Both the position numbers and the translations under genes were made by a program. Positions 10,684-22,127 of a stretch of 64,000 nt of DNA are shown piece after piece. The notes under the pieces were generated by a model, which was not told where the DNA came from, did not search any database, and was given only the letters and a program-made list of their open reading frames with translations. Source of the DNA: Syncephalastrum monosporum B8922 (lineage: Eukaryota > Mucoromycota > Mucoromycetes > Mucorales > Syncephalastraceae); assembly GCA_000697355.1 (NCBI GenBank), contig JNEN01000835.1:1-64000 (forward strand). Reading direction: 5' to 3'. Position 1 is the first letter of the stretch, and each line of letters starts with the position of its first letter.

Positions 10684-11592
10684 AGTATCAGAGCAGAGGA
10701 AAGAAGTGTGTATAGAGAAAGCCTGGATAACTGCGCTCCCTCAAATAAATTTATACCCCTCTTCTTTTCCTGTATGATGGTTCCCTCTTCCTCCTTTTTC
10801 AAAACTCCCCTTTGCTTCTTACTCCCGTTTCACGAGCCGGAGCATGCTGCTGCTGACAACACCAACATAAATGACTGAGTTCCTGTCCTGTATAAATCTA
10901 TTGACTGATTTCGGCGGTTATATCGATATTGTGGTTCGTAAGTGGTATTCCGCCTGTGTTAGTTGGTTTCTAGCAGCGGTCCATGTATGAAGGAAGGCGT
11001 TTTTCCGCTCCACTTCTTGCATTCGGTTATGTTTTGTTGGCATCTCTAAAAGATTCTTGACAAGCACTGGAAACCCAGTCTTTTAGGCGGAGAATATTTG
11101 GAAGAAATGGGAGACACTGAAGATAAGGAGCAATTGAACTTCTCATATTTTAAACGAACTATAGGTCAAGGTGAACAAGCTTCGTATATTTCACAATAGT
11201 ATAATACTTTTTCGGTGCATTCAATTGATTTAGCTTGACTTTATCTATCATGGTATTCCGGGGAAGACAATAAGATGATGTACATAGCAGAATAGTAGGC
11301 GAGCCATTGCAGAGAAGGTGGATAGAGACTGTATGTACAGTACACAATGATGAGTTGCATATACACATAGAATCCTGTAGGTACATATATGGTATGCTTA
11401 GGGCACTGGTGATATCCTTGCAATTCTCTTTGCTGATAACATCCCCATCTTCAACATAAGCAATCATGAGTATATCCATGTACAGAAAATATCTACATGT
11501 TCTACGTGTATTAAGACAAAGCGGGATCAAGGATGATGGCTGGGAGCAGTAGTGATAGAGTACACAAGGAAGTATTTAGTAGGGAGATGGTA
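10684..11592. other. Intergenic, no gene seen
   Basis: 5' flank of the KRE9-like gene and 3' flank of the RING gene. The 123-codon minus ORF at 11159-11530 shows no domain and is not called. Confidence 0.6.
10743..10755 (-). promoter_or_regulatory. TATA-like element of the KRE9-like gene
   Basis: On the minus strand the sequence reads TATAAATTTATTT, 60-72 bp before the ATG at 10683. Confidence 0.5.
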
Positions 11593-12136
11593 TCAAGATC
11601 GGAACACATGAACAAGTTTCAAAATAGGTTCCCGACAAATAGGGCATTCGTTTTTGGTAGAGACAAGCTGAAAGGGAGACGGTCAGCATACGATGATACC
11701 GATGTCTTCTTTTCTTACCTGTTTACCGCAGTCCATGCATGAGACCATGTGACCGCAGTCCAGATAGACACAGTTCTGTTGTGCGTCAAAACAGATACGG
11801 CAAAGTGTAGCATCATCTACACCAGAGTTGGATGATGTATTATTGCGTGCCGCTAGTTCCTTCTTGCGCTCATCCGCGAGAAGCTGCACACGCGACACTA
11901 GGTCTGACTTTTCGAGCACATGCGCATGTTCGACGAAGTTGGCCTTCAAAATGGCTTTGAGGGTACGGACCGAAAGCGAAGCCGGGTCTACTTTGGATTG
12001 AATCATGTCATCAAGCGACAGAAAATTGTCACTGCGCATTGCGGGGGGAGATGGTTGCGGTCGAGGAGGATTAGGAGGCGGGCGAGAAGTGGTATGAGGT
12101 GGGGGAGGATAACTGGACGAGGATGGTGGTCCCGCC

Positions 12137-12167
<31 letters not shown>

Positions 12168-12313
12168 GCTGTCGTCTATAGGCCTCTTGCTGTTGACGTT
12201 GTTGTCGTAGCATGGCTTGATGCTGTTCTCGCCTCATTTGCTGTTCACGAGCATATGCCTCCTGTTGTTGTCTTTGTTGTTGCTGCTGCTGACGATAAAA
12301 CGCTTCCTGTTGA

Positions 12314-12345
<32 letters not shown>

Positions 12346-13105
12346 TCGGTAAGCCTCCTGTTGCTGTTGACGATAGGTGTCCTGCTGCTGTTGCTGCTGT
12401 TGCTGACGTTCTTGCTGCTTTTGTTCTTGTTTGTCGATACTACCAGCAATCATATCACTAATCTCATTGAAGACACGGGATATCGATGAAGCTTCTTCGG
12501 CCGTAGTAGGAGGTGCTGGTTTGCGATGTGAGCGATAGTATATCTCGCTCTCGTTCGATATGGGACGTGTATTGAGTATAATGCGCACAAGATCATCCTT
12601 TTCAATGGCGGCAGCGCTGGACAAGTTGTATGCTTCTAGGTACTTTTTTAGCGATTTCAATGGTAGCTCTGATAATGCGCTCGAATTCATTTGCTGCATC
12701 TGGATTAATGTATCGCATGTATCGCAGCAACGGACGGGTCTGCTCCATTCAACGAGAACGAGGGAAAAGGTGAGCATGACGACCTGTATTAGCCCTTCAA
12801 ACACACACACACACACACACACCCTGTATAGCCGAATTTTGGCAAATGCCGACGATGGTCTGAGCATCGATTGCACACAACGACACCTAAAGAAGAGGCG
12901 GTTGAGTTCCTGAAACGGTGCAAGGGCTAATTGAGGGATGTAGAAGGAATGGCGAAAAGACGGTACCGCAAGCGTAGCAATTGTATTTTGACTTGAAAAG
13001 ACTAAAAGGAGCCCCACACTCGGTGCAGTGCTTGGCAGCCTCAGTAGACTTGCGTTCTGGAATGGTAAAGACACCACCAGGTCCGTGCTGTGTTCGATCC
13101 GCCAA
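11593..13105 (-). CDS. RNF34/rififylin (CARP)-type E3 ubiquitin ligase with FYVE-like and RING fingers; 5' end unresolved
   Basis: Exons on the minus strand: 12967-13105 (5' limit uncertain), 12823-12886, 11719-12739, 11593-11667; phases close to the stop. The FYVE-like finger is assembled across two introns: C-T-E-C-G..C-Y-A-C-G..C-N-R-C-S..C-C-D-T-C. As in CARP proteins it lacks the W-x-x-D and R-H-H-C-R lipid-binding signatures. A SAP-like helix pair follows (LPLKSLKKYLEAYNL), then a very long Gln-rich stretch, a proline-rich segment, a second SAP-like repeat and a C-terminal C3HC4 RING ending VHVFRS, identical in plan to vertebrate RNF34/RFFL. No ATG is found in the first exon frame before an in-frame stop, so a short upstream coding exon is likely. 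The role is presumably ubiquitination at endosomal or apoptotic-type substrates, by analogy only. Confidence 0.85.
12120..12425 (-). repeat. CAG/CAA (poly-Gln) tract within the RING gene
   Basis: On the plus strand the region is a run of CTG/TTG triplets; on the minus strand it encodes Gln runs broken by Tyr-Arg and Arg residues. It explains the poly-Val and poly-Leu ORFs seen on the opposite strand. Confidence 0.9.
12798..12822. repeat. CA/TG dinucleotide repeat at a splice donor
   Basis: On the minus strand intron 12740-12822 of the RING gene begins directly with (GT)n, so the donor GT is the first unit of the microsatellite. Confidence 0.8.
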
Positions 13106-13503
13106 TGTGTATAATGTAAAGACTTGCTGAGTAAGATGACAACCAATTCAAAAAAGCAGGTGTCCCACCTTTTTTACTGCACAAAAATCGCTGTTTCATT
13201 CGCGAATGTTCTGCCACTTGCTCGCACACCCAAAAGCCAAGCCAAACTAAAAATGATAAACTGTGCTCAGCACACTCTATCTGCGTATGTCACATTCATC
13301 AGAACCACCACAATGTGGATATTGTAACATAATATAACCTTCGCCATTCTCTAAGAAGAGAAAAGAGAGGCAAAAAGAAAGGAAAGATATAAAACGCTAT
13401 ATACGCAAATTATTTAAAGCAAGTAAGGTTAAGTTTGTACAGTAAAGAAGTAATGCAATAAAGCAAAAGGGCTATAGGGGCGGCCATTCTTTTCGTTCTA
13501 TCC
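13106..13503. other. Intergenic; may hold the missing first exon of the RING gene
   Basis: Upstream of the RING gene's first recognised exon and at the 3' flank of the next minus-strand gene. No start exon could be fixed. Confidence 0.4.
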
Positions 13504-15147
13504 TTAGTTATATACACTACCGCCAGAGCGCGGGTAGGGGGGTTCGTAATTTTTGGAACGCGGTTGAGGCTGGTAGTGATAGTTTGTAGCAGGCAGGGCG
13601 GTCTGGCGGGAATAGGAGGACGAGATAGGATAATCAAGGATACCGGCAATTTTAAAGGGACGCGGCGATACCATCTCAGGGCTGGCGGTACCGACCGAAG
13701 TGAGCGTGCCTCCACTCGCACTTGGCATAGAAGCAGCACCAGGCGCAGTCGCACTAGGCAGGGACGGCAAGTATGGCACGGCCGGTTTTTCATAATACTC
13801 GCTCACGGGTCGCCCACCATGGATCGCTGACGTGTGGTGCTGATTGTGCTGCGTCAAGTGTGGAAGGTGATAGCCGGACGTCACCGAGGAGCGGTCTGTT
13901 GAAAACCGCCGATGGGGGTGGCCACCATACAGGGATTGTATAGGGGGCTGCTCGTCAAGGCTGCGGCGGTGATATACGACACTGCTCGGTTTAGCCGCGG
14001 GTGGACTGGCCATGAGATACAGTGCTTCGGTGAGTTCCTTGATTTGATTGTCACTGCTCTTTTGTAAACCAATCAAGGTGCGTGCGTCCGTCGCTAGATC
14101 ATGTGGAATAGACGACCACAAGACTTGATTTGTTGTGATTGCTTCGTGCACGACAGCCCGCATGGCCTTGGCGGCTGGTATGCCCGTCTGCTCCATCAAA
14201 GCAAGCGCATCCAGGAGCCGTCTCTGCTGCACCGTCGTGAAGCGAGACGAGGAAGGTGATTCGGCTGTGCTCGTCGCGGTCGAGGGCGAGCCAGGCACGG
14301 CATCGAACATGCACGACGAAGTCGTCTCGCTGCTTTGCTCAGACAAGTCTGGATGGGTCGGGCGATTGCTCTCGAGCTTAGTAAGACGAGACTTTAGACT
14401 TGTAAGCTCATTCCACAGTTCTCTGTCCTCGGCCGTCGACAGCTCGGGCGCCTCGTTCGTGGATATCGGCGGCATGCTCTGACGCCGGCGGGCAGCGCTC
14501 CTGGATGGCTTGCGAGCATCACCAATCGCTTTACGGTTGCGCTCAAAGATATCGTCATCCTCGCTGTCGTTGAAAATGTCCACGTTCTCGCGGTCTTGCA
14601 CGGCTCCTTGGCGTGTCGTAGCTTTGCTCGTCTCTGACGGCGCGGTTTCAGCTCCAGGTGTCTCCTCACAAAGAAGCGCAGCCAAGAGACGCTTGTTGAT
14701 TTCCATCAAGGATCGGTTTCCACCGTCATCAGACGAGCGCTCCTTTTTCACGAGGACGCTCTTGCTTCGCTGGCGGGTGATCATCTTCTTATTTGGCTCT
14801 GGTGCATTGCAAGGACGAGTGGCGGTGTTTGTATTTTTAGGTCGATCGTCAGGGTTTGTTGTCTTCACTTGCTTTGCTCTCACAGAAGCCGTCATCGCAG
14901 TGATGGATGATCTTCGATTTGCGCGTATCTGCTGTTTGTTATTGTTATTGCTGTTTTGAATTGTCGTCGAAGTAGGGTGATTTTCCAGGGCAGCGTCACG
15001 GCGTGCCCTGGAAAGACGAGTGGAGGCAGGCCTGGCGGTCGGAGATACAGGATCCGTCGCTGTAGCATAGCTTTTGGATGCGACGCTGGCAGTGGAGATC
15101 CGCCTAGGCGTACTGACGGTGGCGCGTCGAGCAGATTTAGTCGCCAT
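13504..15147 (-). CDS. Unrecognised Ser/Thr-rich, basic, largely disordered protein
   Basis: Single-exon ORF, 547 aa from the ATG at 15147 (frame open further upstream to 15258 but low-complexity and pyrimidine-driven). I do not recognise the family. Features: a strongly basic, Ser/Thr/Ala/Arg-rich N-terminus; a short basic patch around residue 150; an acidic segment DSEDDD; a short heptad-like helix (LWNELTSLKSRLTKLE) that could form a coiled coil; a helical block of about 80 residues with RRLLDALALMEQTGIPAAKAMRAV; then a His/Pro/Ser/Tyr-rich tail. No signal peptide or membrane segment. The composition suggests a nuclear or cytoskeletal scaffold, but this is a guess. Confidence 0.7.
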   Translation of the reverse strand: MATKSARRATVSTPRRISTASVASKSYATATDPVSPTARPASTRLSRARRDAALENHPTSTTIQNSNNNNKQQIRANRRSSITAMTASVRAKQVKTTNPDDRPKNTNTATRPCNAPEPNKKMITRQRSKSVLVKKERSSDDGGNRSLMEINKRLLAALLCEETPGAETAPSETSKATTRQGAVQDRENVDIFNDSEDDDIFERNRKAIGDARKPSRSAARRRQSMPPISTNEAPELSTAEDRELWNELTSLKSRLTKLESNRPTHPDLSEQSSETTSSCMFDAVPGSPSTATSTAESPSSSRFTTVQQRRLLDALALMEQTGIPAAKAMRAVVHEAITTNQVLWSSIPHDLATDARTLIGLQKSSDNQIKELTEALYLMASPPAAKPSSVVYHRRSLDEQPPIQSLYGGHPHRRFSTDRSSVTSGYHLPHLTQHNQHHTSAIHGGRPVSEYYEKPAVPYLPSLPSATAPGAASMPSASGGTLTSVGTASPEMVSPRPFKIAGILDYPISSSYSRQTALPATNYHYQPQPRSKNYEPPYPRSGGSVYN

Positions 15148-17402
15148 AGCTGAGGAAAAGACAGAGAATATGAGAGAAAAGCCCGGGGCGGGGGGATACT
15201 TGGGGAGAAGGGAGCAGTAATACGATAAAGAAAAGAAAAAAGAAAAAAAAGGAAACAAGGAATCTAATAATGTTGCACGGTTTTTTGATTATTTTAAAAT
15301 CGTAAACGTCGTACATCTTACTCAACGACAAAAAGGGTGTGATGATTGCCACACTTTTCTCTTCCTTGCTATACCACCACTCATTATTTTACTCCTGATA
15401 AAGTATATCACAGGCACGTCCGAATAAAAACACAACTAATTTCTCTGCTTGAAGTTCTACTCTTCTTTGGCTCTCAACAGTCCACTTTTTTGTCGCCACT
15501 TAATGACAAAAAAAGGAAAATACCAAGAAAAAGGAGACTATGGCTGATTGCTGGGTTTATGCTAGATCGTAACACATATGTACATTTGTGTATATGTTAC
15601 GTACGACGGGTCAGTCCTGAAAGGAGGTTGCCTGTTGTGAACCATAAGCGCATTATTCTCTCTCTCTCTCTCTCTCTGTTTTTTTTTTGTTGGTCCTAAC
15701 GAGTCAAAAAGGTTGATTGGCGCGTGCCGGACCCGTCGTTATGTTAGTTCGAGGAAAATAGAAAAAGCTTCAGCCGCGCGGGCGCGTGGCCATGAATAAC
15801 GCAAGCAGCAGATCCCATCAACGCCGTCGGGACATGGCCGTGTGTGCATAATCATCACGGACCTGAACTTAATAATACCGCTCAAAGTCTGCACGCGTCT
15901 ATACACAAAAAAAGCAAACGAAGGAGCATGGATGTTGATCAACCCGTTATGCTGTCTCCCTGCGCAAAAAAAGAAAATAAAAGCAATACTTAAACACATG
16001 ACTAATTTCGGCCATACTTATACTCAACGTGGCAGCACGCGTCCTCAGCGATGCCATGTGTGATACCAATGATAAGTAAATTGTCATCAAGTATTAAATC
16101 AACTATCTGTACTGCCATCTGACGAGAAAGAAAAAGCGACGTCTACGTACCATATCCTTAAACATATATGCACACACAATCTACGGATAAAGTGAAGTGC
16201 GGATAGCCAGTGTGCCCCGCCCTGACGCTGCAGGAGTTCGTAGAGGGGGAGCAAGGCTGACTAGCTCCATTATTTTCTCAGCTTCTTGCCGCTCTCTTCC
16301 CAAAACCACCCCCCCCCACCTCACTCATTTTGATACAATTTTGAGAGGTCAAAGCTAGGTGGTGTTGCTTGGAAGTCATGGGGTTGGGTGGGAGAAAAGT
16401 ATCTGTCATCGTATGCGTCACGAAAAGCGCACATGTCGATTGACATACTTATCATCGACGTGGCGCATCCCATATCACTTCATTGTGGCTTCAACAATCA
16501 CATTGACTCACATCTTTTATTTAATCCCATGGATGAGTTACATGAGGAGAAAGTGCTTTTTGTAATTATTTGTCGGATCAAGGCGACGAGCAAATATAAA
16601 AGAGAAAGGATAAAACAGAGTGATAAGGGGCTCTCTTTCGAGGGGACGGGAGACGGGGGACGGGGCAGCTACATTTACATAGAAGATTCCATTTTGACAG
16701 GGGTACGCAAGGGATACATTTATGAATAAAATGGTCCTAAGGGCTTCAAAGCGCAAGTATTCACAATAGCAACAAGATTTCGTCTTTTCACCGTTATGCT
16801 CTTTGGCTCAAATGTTGTTTCCAGGTGTTACAATATAGCATCAACTCTAAATTTAATGATGGGAAGCAACCTATTTCTGGATATATACGTAAAAGTAATT
16901 CGTGGCTCTTGATTTTTCATGCATAACATGAGCTCTTGTACATTGTGTTTGTGGGACATGTACTTTATGTTTATTCAATAAGTATCCTTCAATGTATCAT
17001 CGCGAAGCATGCTGAGCAACGGGGTAAAACATAACGTCAAGCGGAAGAAAGAGTGTAGTAATCGATGAACGTATCTGATGCATCCTGCATACTATGCGTA
17101 TGTCTGCTGGCCGCTACGTGACATAGGTACTTGAAAGGCGGTACTTTCGAAATTTACTGCTGTCCTGCATCGTATCTGAACGTACCAATAAGCAGCGTGA
17201 ACAAACAACTCATGAGATAGCTATGCAACGTCCATGATCCCGATTATCTTTTTTGTCTTTTGGCAACCGACCATGTATCCATCCATGTTCGCAAAGAAGA
17301 GGGAAAAAAAACAAAGAGGAAAAGGAAGCAGACGGAAAAAGCAAGCGAGGTGCTTTCCTTGTATGAGACTGACAGATGGCTTGTATAGAATACACTGGTA
17401 AT
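15148..17402. other. Gene-poor interval
   Basis: Contains a TC dinucleotide repeat (about 15656-15677), a short C-run near 16306-16315 and several overlapping ORFs of about 60-117 codons with no recognisable domain. No gene supported. Confidence 0.6.
15656..15677. repeat. TC dinucleotide microsatellite
   Basis: About eleven TC units followed by a short T-run. Confidence 0.8.
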
Positions 17403-18679
17403 TTAAGTGCTGCCTTGAGTGATATTATGTCGGACAGATTCTACCATGGATTCGATTTCTTGGATGCGGGCCTCGCCATGGCTGCGCACCCGACGCACTT
17501 CTTCATCCGTGATCGAGCGCAGATAGTCTTCGACGGTCTGCCGGAGTTGAGTTTGGCTCAGGTCGAAGGTGATGAGTCCATGGGGGGCATTGCCATGGGA
17601 ATCCTCGTGTAGTTCTTGGTGTGGTTCTTGAGATGCCTGGGATGCAATGGGGGTGCTGCTCGCCAATCCGCCTTCGGTAAAGCCACCATCATCATCCGGC
17701 AAGGCATTTTTTGTGCGCGCGGTCTGGTTACTGGGCGTGCTCGCAAAGATACCACTCCCACTGCCGAGGCGAGAGAGGGCAGGGAAAGATCGCACGTCGT
17801 CACCCGCCGGTCGTATCGGCGAGAGGGTAAATCCTTCAAAGTCAAGTTCGTCGTGGATGCGCTCACGGGTATCGGGCCGAGGGGCCAGGAGCGGATCCTC
17901 CATCAGAAACGCGGGTGGGCTCTCGTCGCGCACAAGGGCTGTATCGTCGTCATCGTCTTCGTCGATCTTTGGGCTTCCCCTCGTCTGTCTCAACTGCTTG
18001 GCTCCATCCTCTTCTGACTCTTCCCGTGCCGCCATTTTGGTCCTGGATAAGCTCAGCGATCGTTTTGCCCGAGTCTTCTGTGTTGAATGTCGAACAGGCG
18101 GTGGTGGTGAGGATGGCACCTTGACGGGTTGCTCTCTCTTGGAGGGTATGGCGCGGCCCTTGCCCTTCTCTTTGGCGGTGGGCCGGCTTGCGGTGCTGGA
18201 TGTCGTGCTTGTTGAATTTCTACTTGCTGTAGGTATGGATGCTGGTATACTCGTGTTCTCTGTGGTGGAGGTCGTGACAGTTGGCGTTTGTGGTGATGCG
18301 GTTGACGGGGAATGGGAAGACGCAGGTGAGGGTAGCTTTGAAGATGCGTGAGCGGATTCGAGGGAGGGCGGACAGTCGGTCAGATATTTGGGGAGCACCG
18401 GGCCCTCCACTTTGAAGCGTTTCCGCGAATAGGTCAGCAAAGGATTTGGTCGCTTGACGCGTCGATCCTGGCGGACAAGCACCTTGTCAATGTCCCACAC
18501 GCTGTTGTCGAGCGGATCCTTTTCAGCGGGTGCCTTCCCACTTTTCGTCCTGGACTGCGGCTCTTCTGGAGAGTCACTGAGAAGTTTAGCCTGGCGGCGC
18601 GTTAAGGGGCCCTGAGTCTTATATCATGATGAGTTTGATTGACCGAATGACAGGGACATGCTGCTGTTACCTCTTTCAT
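17403..18679 (-). CDS. Unrecognised nuclear-type protein with conserved-looking N-terminus
   Basis: Two exons: 18671-18679 (a 9-nt exon coding M-K-E) and 17403-18611, joined by a 59-nt intron; the phases give 405 aa. The tiny first exon is inferred because the frame of the long exon is open to a good CAG acceptor and ATG-AAA-GAG|GTAACA lies just upstream, after an in-frame stop. The N-terminus (TRRQAKLL, NSVWDIDKVLVRQDRRVKRPNP, YSRKRFK) looks structured and basic. The middle is Ser/Thr/Pro-rich with KGKGR-type basic patches and an acidic run DEDDDDD. The C-terminus is a helical segment (about residues 350-405) with coiled-coil-like spacing. Likely nuclear; the function is unknown. Confidence 0.7.
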
Positions 18680-18983
18680 GACGGATAAGAGTTGACGGTT
18701 GCGCGTGCGCAGTCGAATCGAAACAAGAGAGAGTGGAATATTTTAAAGCCCGCCGCCGCAAAAGGGAAAAGGCTCCAATGGAGGGAAGTGCTCTTGTTTA
18801 CTTTTACACTTTGACAAATGAGAACGGGCTTCAACACAGGGAGAAGAGGTCATAGTGTGTAGTAAAGATCCTATTTTACGCTACACAGATACCACCAGAA
18901 AGAACAGCGATGCACACAACCCACACTAAATGCAAAGCAACAAGCACGAGGCTGTCCAAAACGCTCTGGCTATACCCTGACCG
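18680..18983. other. Intergenic, no feature seen
   Basis: 5' flank of the 405-aa gene and 3' flank of the kinase gene. Confidence 0.6.
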
Positions 18984-21978
18984 TTAGAACATCATATCTA
19001 GTCTCTTTACCTGGACTTGCCTCCAGAAATCTAGTATTGCGAGGAGGATTATGGGATAGAGAACCACAGGCCACGGTGAATAGGGATAGCAGGGATACGT
19101 GCACGTCGCAATCTAACAGAAAAATATAAATAAGAGTTCACTTGCAAGTCAGTTACGATCCGCATGGCTCTTCCTCTTGACTGACTTTTAGGATCGCAGT
19201 AGCTGTCTTGACCGCACCCATGTATCCGATATCGCTCAAAGAAGACGAGAGCCAATGAGGTGTCTTTCCAACCGCCTTGCCGCTCGGCAGAGCTGGAGTC
19301 GCAGCCGACAGCATAAGCCAGTTGTGATCCGTCCGCCGCTTTTTGTGTCCTTCTTGGCTTGCTCCGGGCGCATCGCGCTTTTCTGAGTTTCTCTGTGGAT
19401 CCACGTCCATGGGGTCTGACACAGACGCAGTTTCAGGATGCTCAGGCGTATCCTCAGATTCATCTATGGGCAAAGACTGTATGTTTGGGGCAGCCATACC
19501 CGATGGCCTCGGTTCTTCCTCCATAGGAAGCGCCTGGATCTTGCTTCCCATACCCAACACGGGAGGTTCGTTCTTCATCATCGATGGCGATGCATGAAAC
19601 GATGAGCGACGTCTCGCGTTGTTATTGTGGCTGTTGCCGTTGTGGGGACGCATCTGCCGCAGCTGAGGAAGTATTTCCTCGCAGGACGGTCGCTTCTCTG
19701 GATCCTGCGAAAGTAAAACGCGTATCAGAAGTTTGAGCTCGTGCGGAATATCGGAAGTGATGTTGCTGTTAGGGTCCACATAGACATTTCTGTCAAAACG
19801 TGACTTGGGGAATCGTATCCTACATATGAAAAGAAGTCGGGTGTCATATTGAGTGAGACGCATACGAAAATGACTTACTCTTTGAAGCCTAGTATTTCTT
19901 CACGCAATACGTCAAAGTCATCGATGTTGCTGTAGGGGAGTTTCGTGTAACACAGGTAGTAAAGAATCATGCCGAGCGACCACATGTCAGCTTTAGGTGA
20001 ATATTCCTTGATGTGGCGACCGCTTGGGTCCATGCGAACGTGCTCTGGTGCCATGAATTCAAGCGTGCCTGTCGCACCTGTGCGATCGCTGTCTGGGGTG
20101 CCCTCCAAATCTTCGCACTCTCCAAAATCGGATATCAGCACGCGCGGTCTAACAGAAGCGTGATGTGAGCCAAGCGAGCTGGACTTTATGGAACATACAT
20201 GCCACGATGGTGCTCAAAGGCACCGCGCCACTCGTTGTCCTGGTCATGCATCCGGTCGTCCCACTTTAAGAGTAAGTTCGGTGGCTTCAGATCCCGGTGG
20301 ACGATGTTGTGCTGATGTAGATGTGCTAGGCCTTCGACGATATCAAGGAAGAGCGACCATATCTCAGGCATACTCAGCAGCCTCCGTTGTGTCCGCACAT
20401 TGCTCGCCACCGAGGGAGCCTCTTTGGGCGTCGAAATGGATTCTTGCTGGCCCAATTGCCGGCGTATACGTTCTCGTTTTTGCGCTTTGCGGTCTTTTTT
20501 AGCAGTAGCGGTTTCCTGTGGAGGTGCTTCTGTCACTTCGGGCTCAAGATACTCCTCCAAATTGCCGCCGTTGGCGCATTCCTACACAAAACATGAGGTG
20601 ATTCACTTTTTAGTAGCATGAAGAACGAGACCATGGGACTATTTCTTACCATCAGAATAAACAGACACGGTACTTCGGGTCCTATCGTGGGCAAAGCAAG
20701 GATGGATGTGAGATGGTGATTTGCTTGGATTCGCCAAAGTTTCTTACCGAACGGGGTGAACCGGTTATATTCTAGCCACGCGTGTTTATAGCTGATGATG
20801 TTGGGATGGCGAAGCCGCTCCAAAAGATGCACCTCACGAAGCATCTTCACCAGCCATGGATGATTGTTACCTTTAAGAAAATACAATAATGAGCAGAACC
20901 CTCAAGGTTTTTCCAACATTAGAAAGCTTACCAACGGCGACTTTCTTCACGGCATATTTCCCGAGTTTGACACCATCCAGTTCATGGTCGCACATGTAGA
21001 CACTTCCGCGAAAGCCTCTTCCGAGTTTCTTTTGTTCCACAAAGAACTTTGAATAGTAACCTTGATTGAACGCGTTCGCATTTAGGCGTATGGCGGAATC
21101 GGATCGATCTGAGGAAGGCGCAGGGCGTGCGTCGGGCGGTATATGATCCTGGGTTTGGTGGGGTGTGCTTTTCCGCGAGCTCGCTGGCGACCTATCCTCG
21201 TGGTTAAGCCATTAGGTGTGTAAGGGAGGGGGTATGACTCGGTACGTACTGAATAGGCGTGGATGCCAGCAGCCGGAAATAGTTTCGATCCATAAAGTTG
21301 GGTTCGCCGGTGCTGTGCACATTGGCTCGGCCATCGGAGGCAGTAAAAGGCCTCTGACATAAGGGGCACTTTTCACCCATGGACAGTGAGGATGCATTCG
21401 GTGGGATCTGGGTTTGGTTGGAAGGCAAATGCTGACGAACGGTGACAAGACGTGATTCGCGGTTATAGAGCACGACTTGTCCGCTTGCGTCGTTCTGGCT
21501 AGAAAAGGGAGAGAAGAAGACAAATAAGACAAAATGCGGCTCTTGTGCACTGCGGGAGTACATACGAGATGACAGTCCATTCTCGGTAGGGTACGAGTTC
21601 GCCGGTGTATGTGTTTGCTGTGGGAGCCATCAAGGCTCGATAGGGAACGGGAGCGGATGAAACGAGGGAGTCTGGGTCGGGTGAACCCGTCGACTGCGAG
21701 CGCTGGCGGCGCATGGACAGGCGGGAGAGGGAGTCGCCTAGGCCGGGGGGCAGCGAAAGCAGGTCGTGGTGTGGAATCGGGGCCTCATTGGCTTGGAGAA
21801 AGCGATGGCGTGGACTGGAAGGCGAGGGTTCGTAATCGCTCGGTAAATAGGGCAGCGGCAGTGGGATGCGCTCTGCAATCTCCGGTGAGGGAGAGGCCGT
21901 TTCTTGCTCAGACAAGACGGGCTCGCTGGCTCTGCGCCCGGCAAGTCGTTTTTCAAAGGCTTCGTGGGAGTCTTGCAT
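18984..21978 (-). CDS. IKS1: IKS1-type serine/threonine protein kinase
   Basis: Nine exons on the minus strand: 21566-21978, 21250-21498, 20932-21191, 20748-20870, 20650-20681, 20199-20581, 19879-20148, 19186-19819, 18984-19112; 830 aa, phases closed. N-terminal disordered Ser/Pro region; a small zinc motif CPLC; then kinase: LGRGFRGSVY glycine loop, YAVKK Lys, HRDLKPPNLLL catalytic loop, DFGECED, GTLEFMAPE, with a long basic insert (KKDRKAQKRERIRRQ) between lobes, typical of fungal IKS1. The last exon adds a hydrophobic segment (PWPVVLYPIILLAILDF), also seen at the end of IKS1 relatives; stopping at the in-intron stop near 19153 would lose it. The cellular role of IKS1 is poorly known. It shares a 149-bp divergent promoter region with the ECHDC1-like gene. 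Confidence 0.92.
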
Positions 21979-22062
21979 AAACGAGAGAGAAATAACGAAA
22001 AAAGAGCCAATGCCTCCCGTTCAAGCAGCGCCCAAAGAATTGTACAAGTGCAGCAGCATGAA

Positions 22063-22070
22063 TATAAATA
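22063..22070 (+). promoter_or_regulatory. TATA-like element of the ECHDC1-like gene
   Basis: TATAAATA ends 57 bp before the ATG at 22128, within the 149-bp region shared with the divergent kinase gene. Confidence 0.5.
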
Positions 22071-22127
22071 TTATCACATGTTCTATTCTGTCGTTGGCAA
22101 CTTTTCCCTCTTTTCCCTTTTCCTCTT

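Noticed and set aside
12099..12489. Plus-strand ORFs coding long Val or Leu runs
   Set aside because: They are the complement of the CAG/CAA Gln tract of the RING gene, not genes.
15346..16729. Several ORFs of 60-117 codons
   Set aside because: Overlapping frames, low complexity and no recognisable motif; probably chance.
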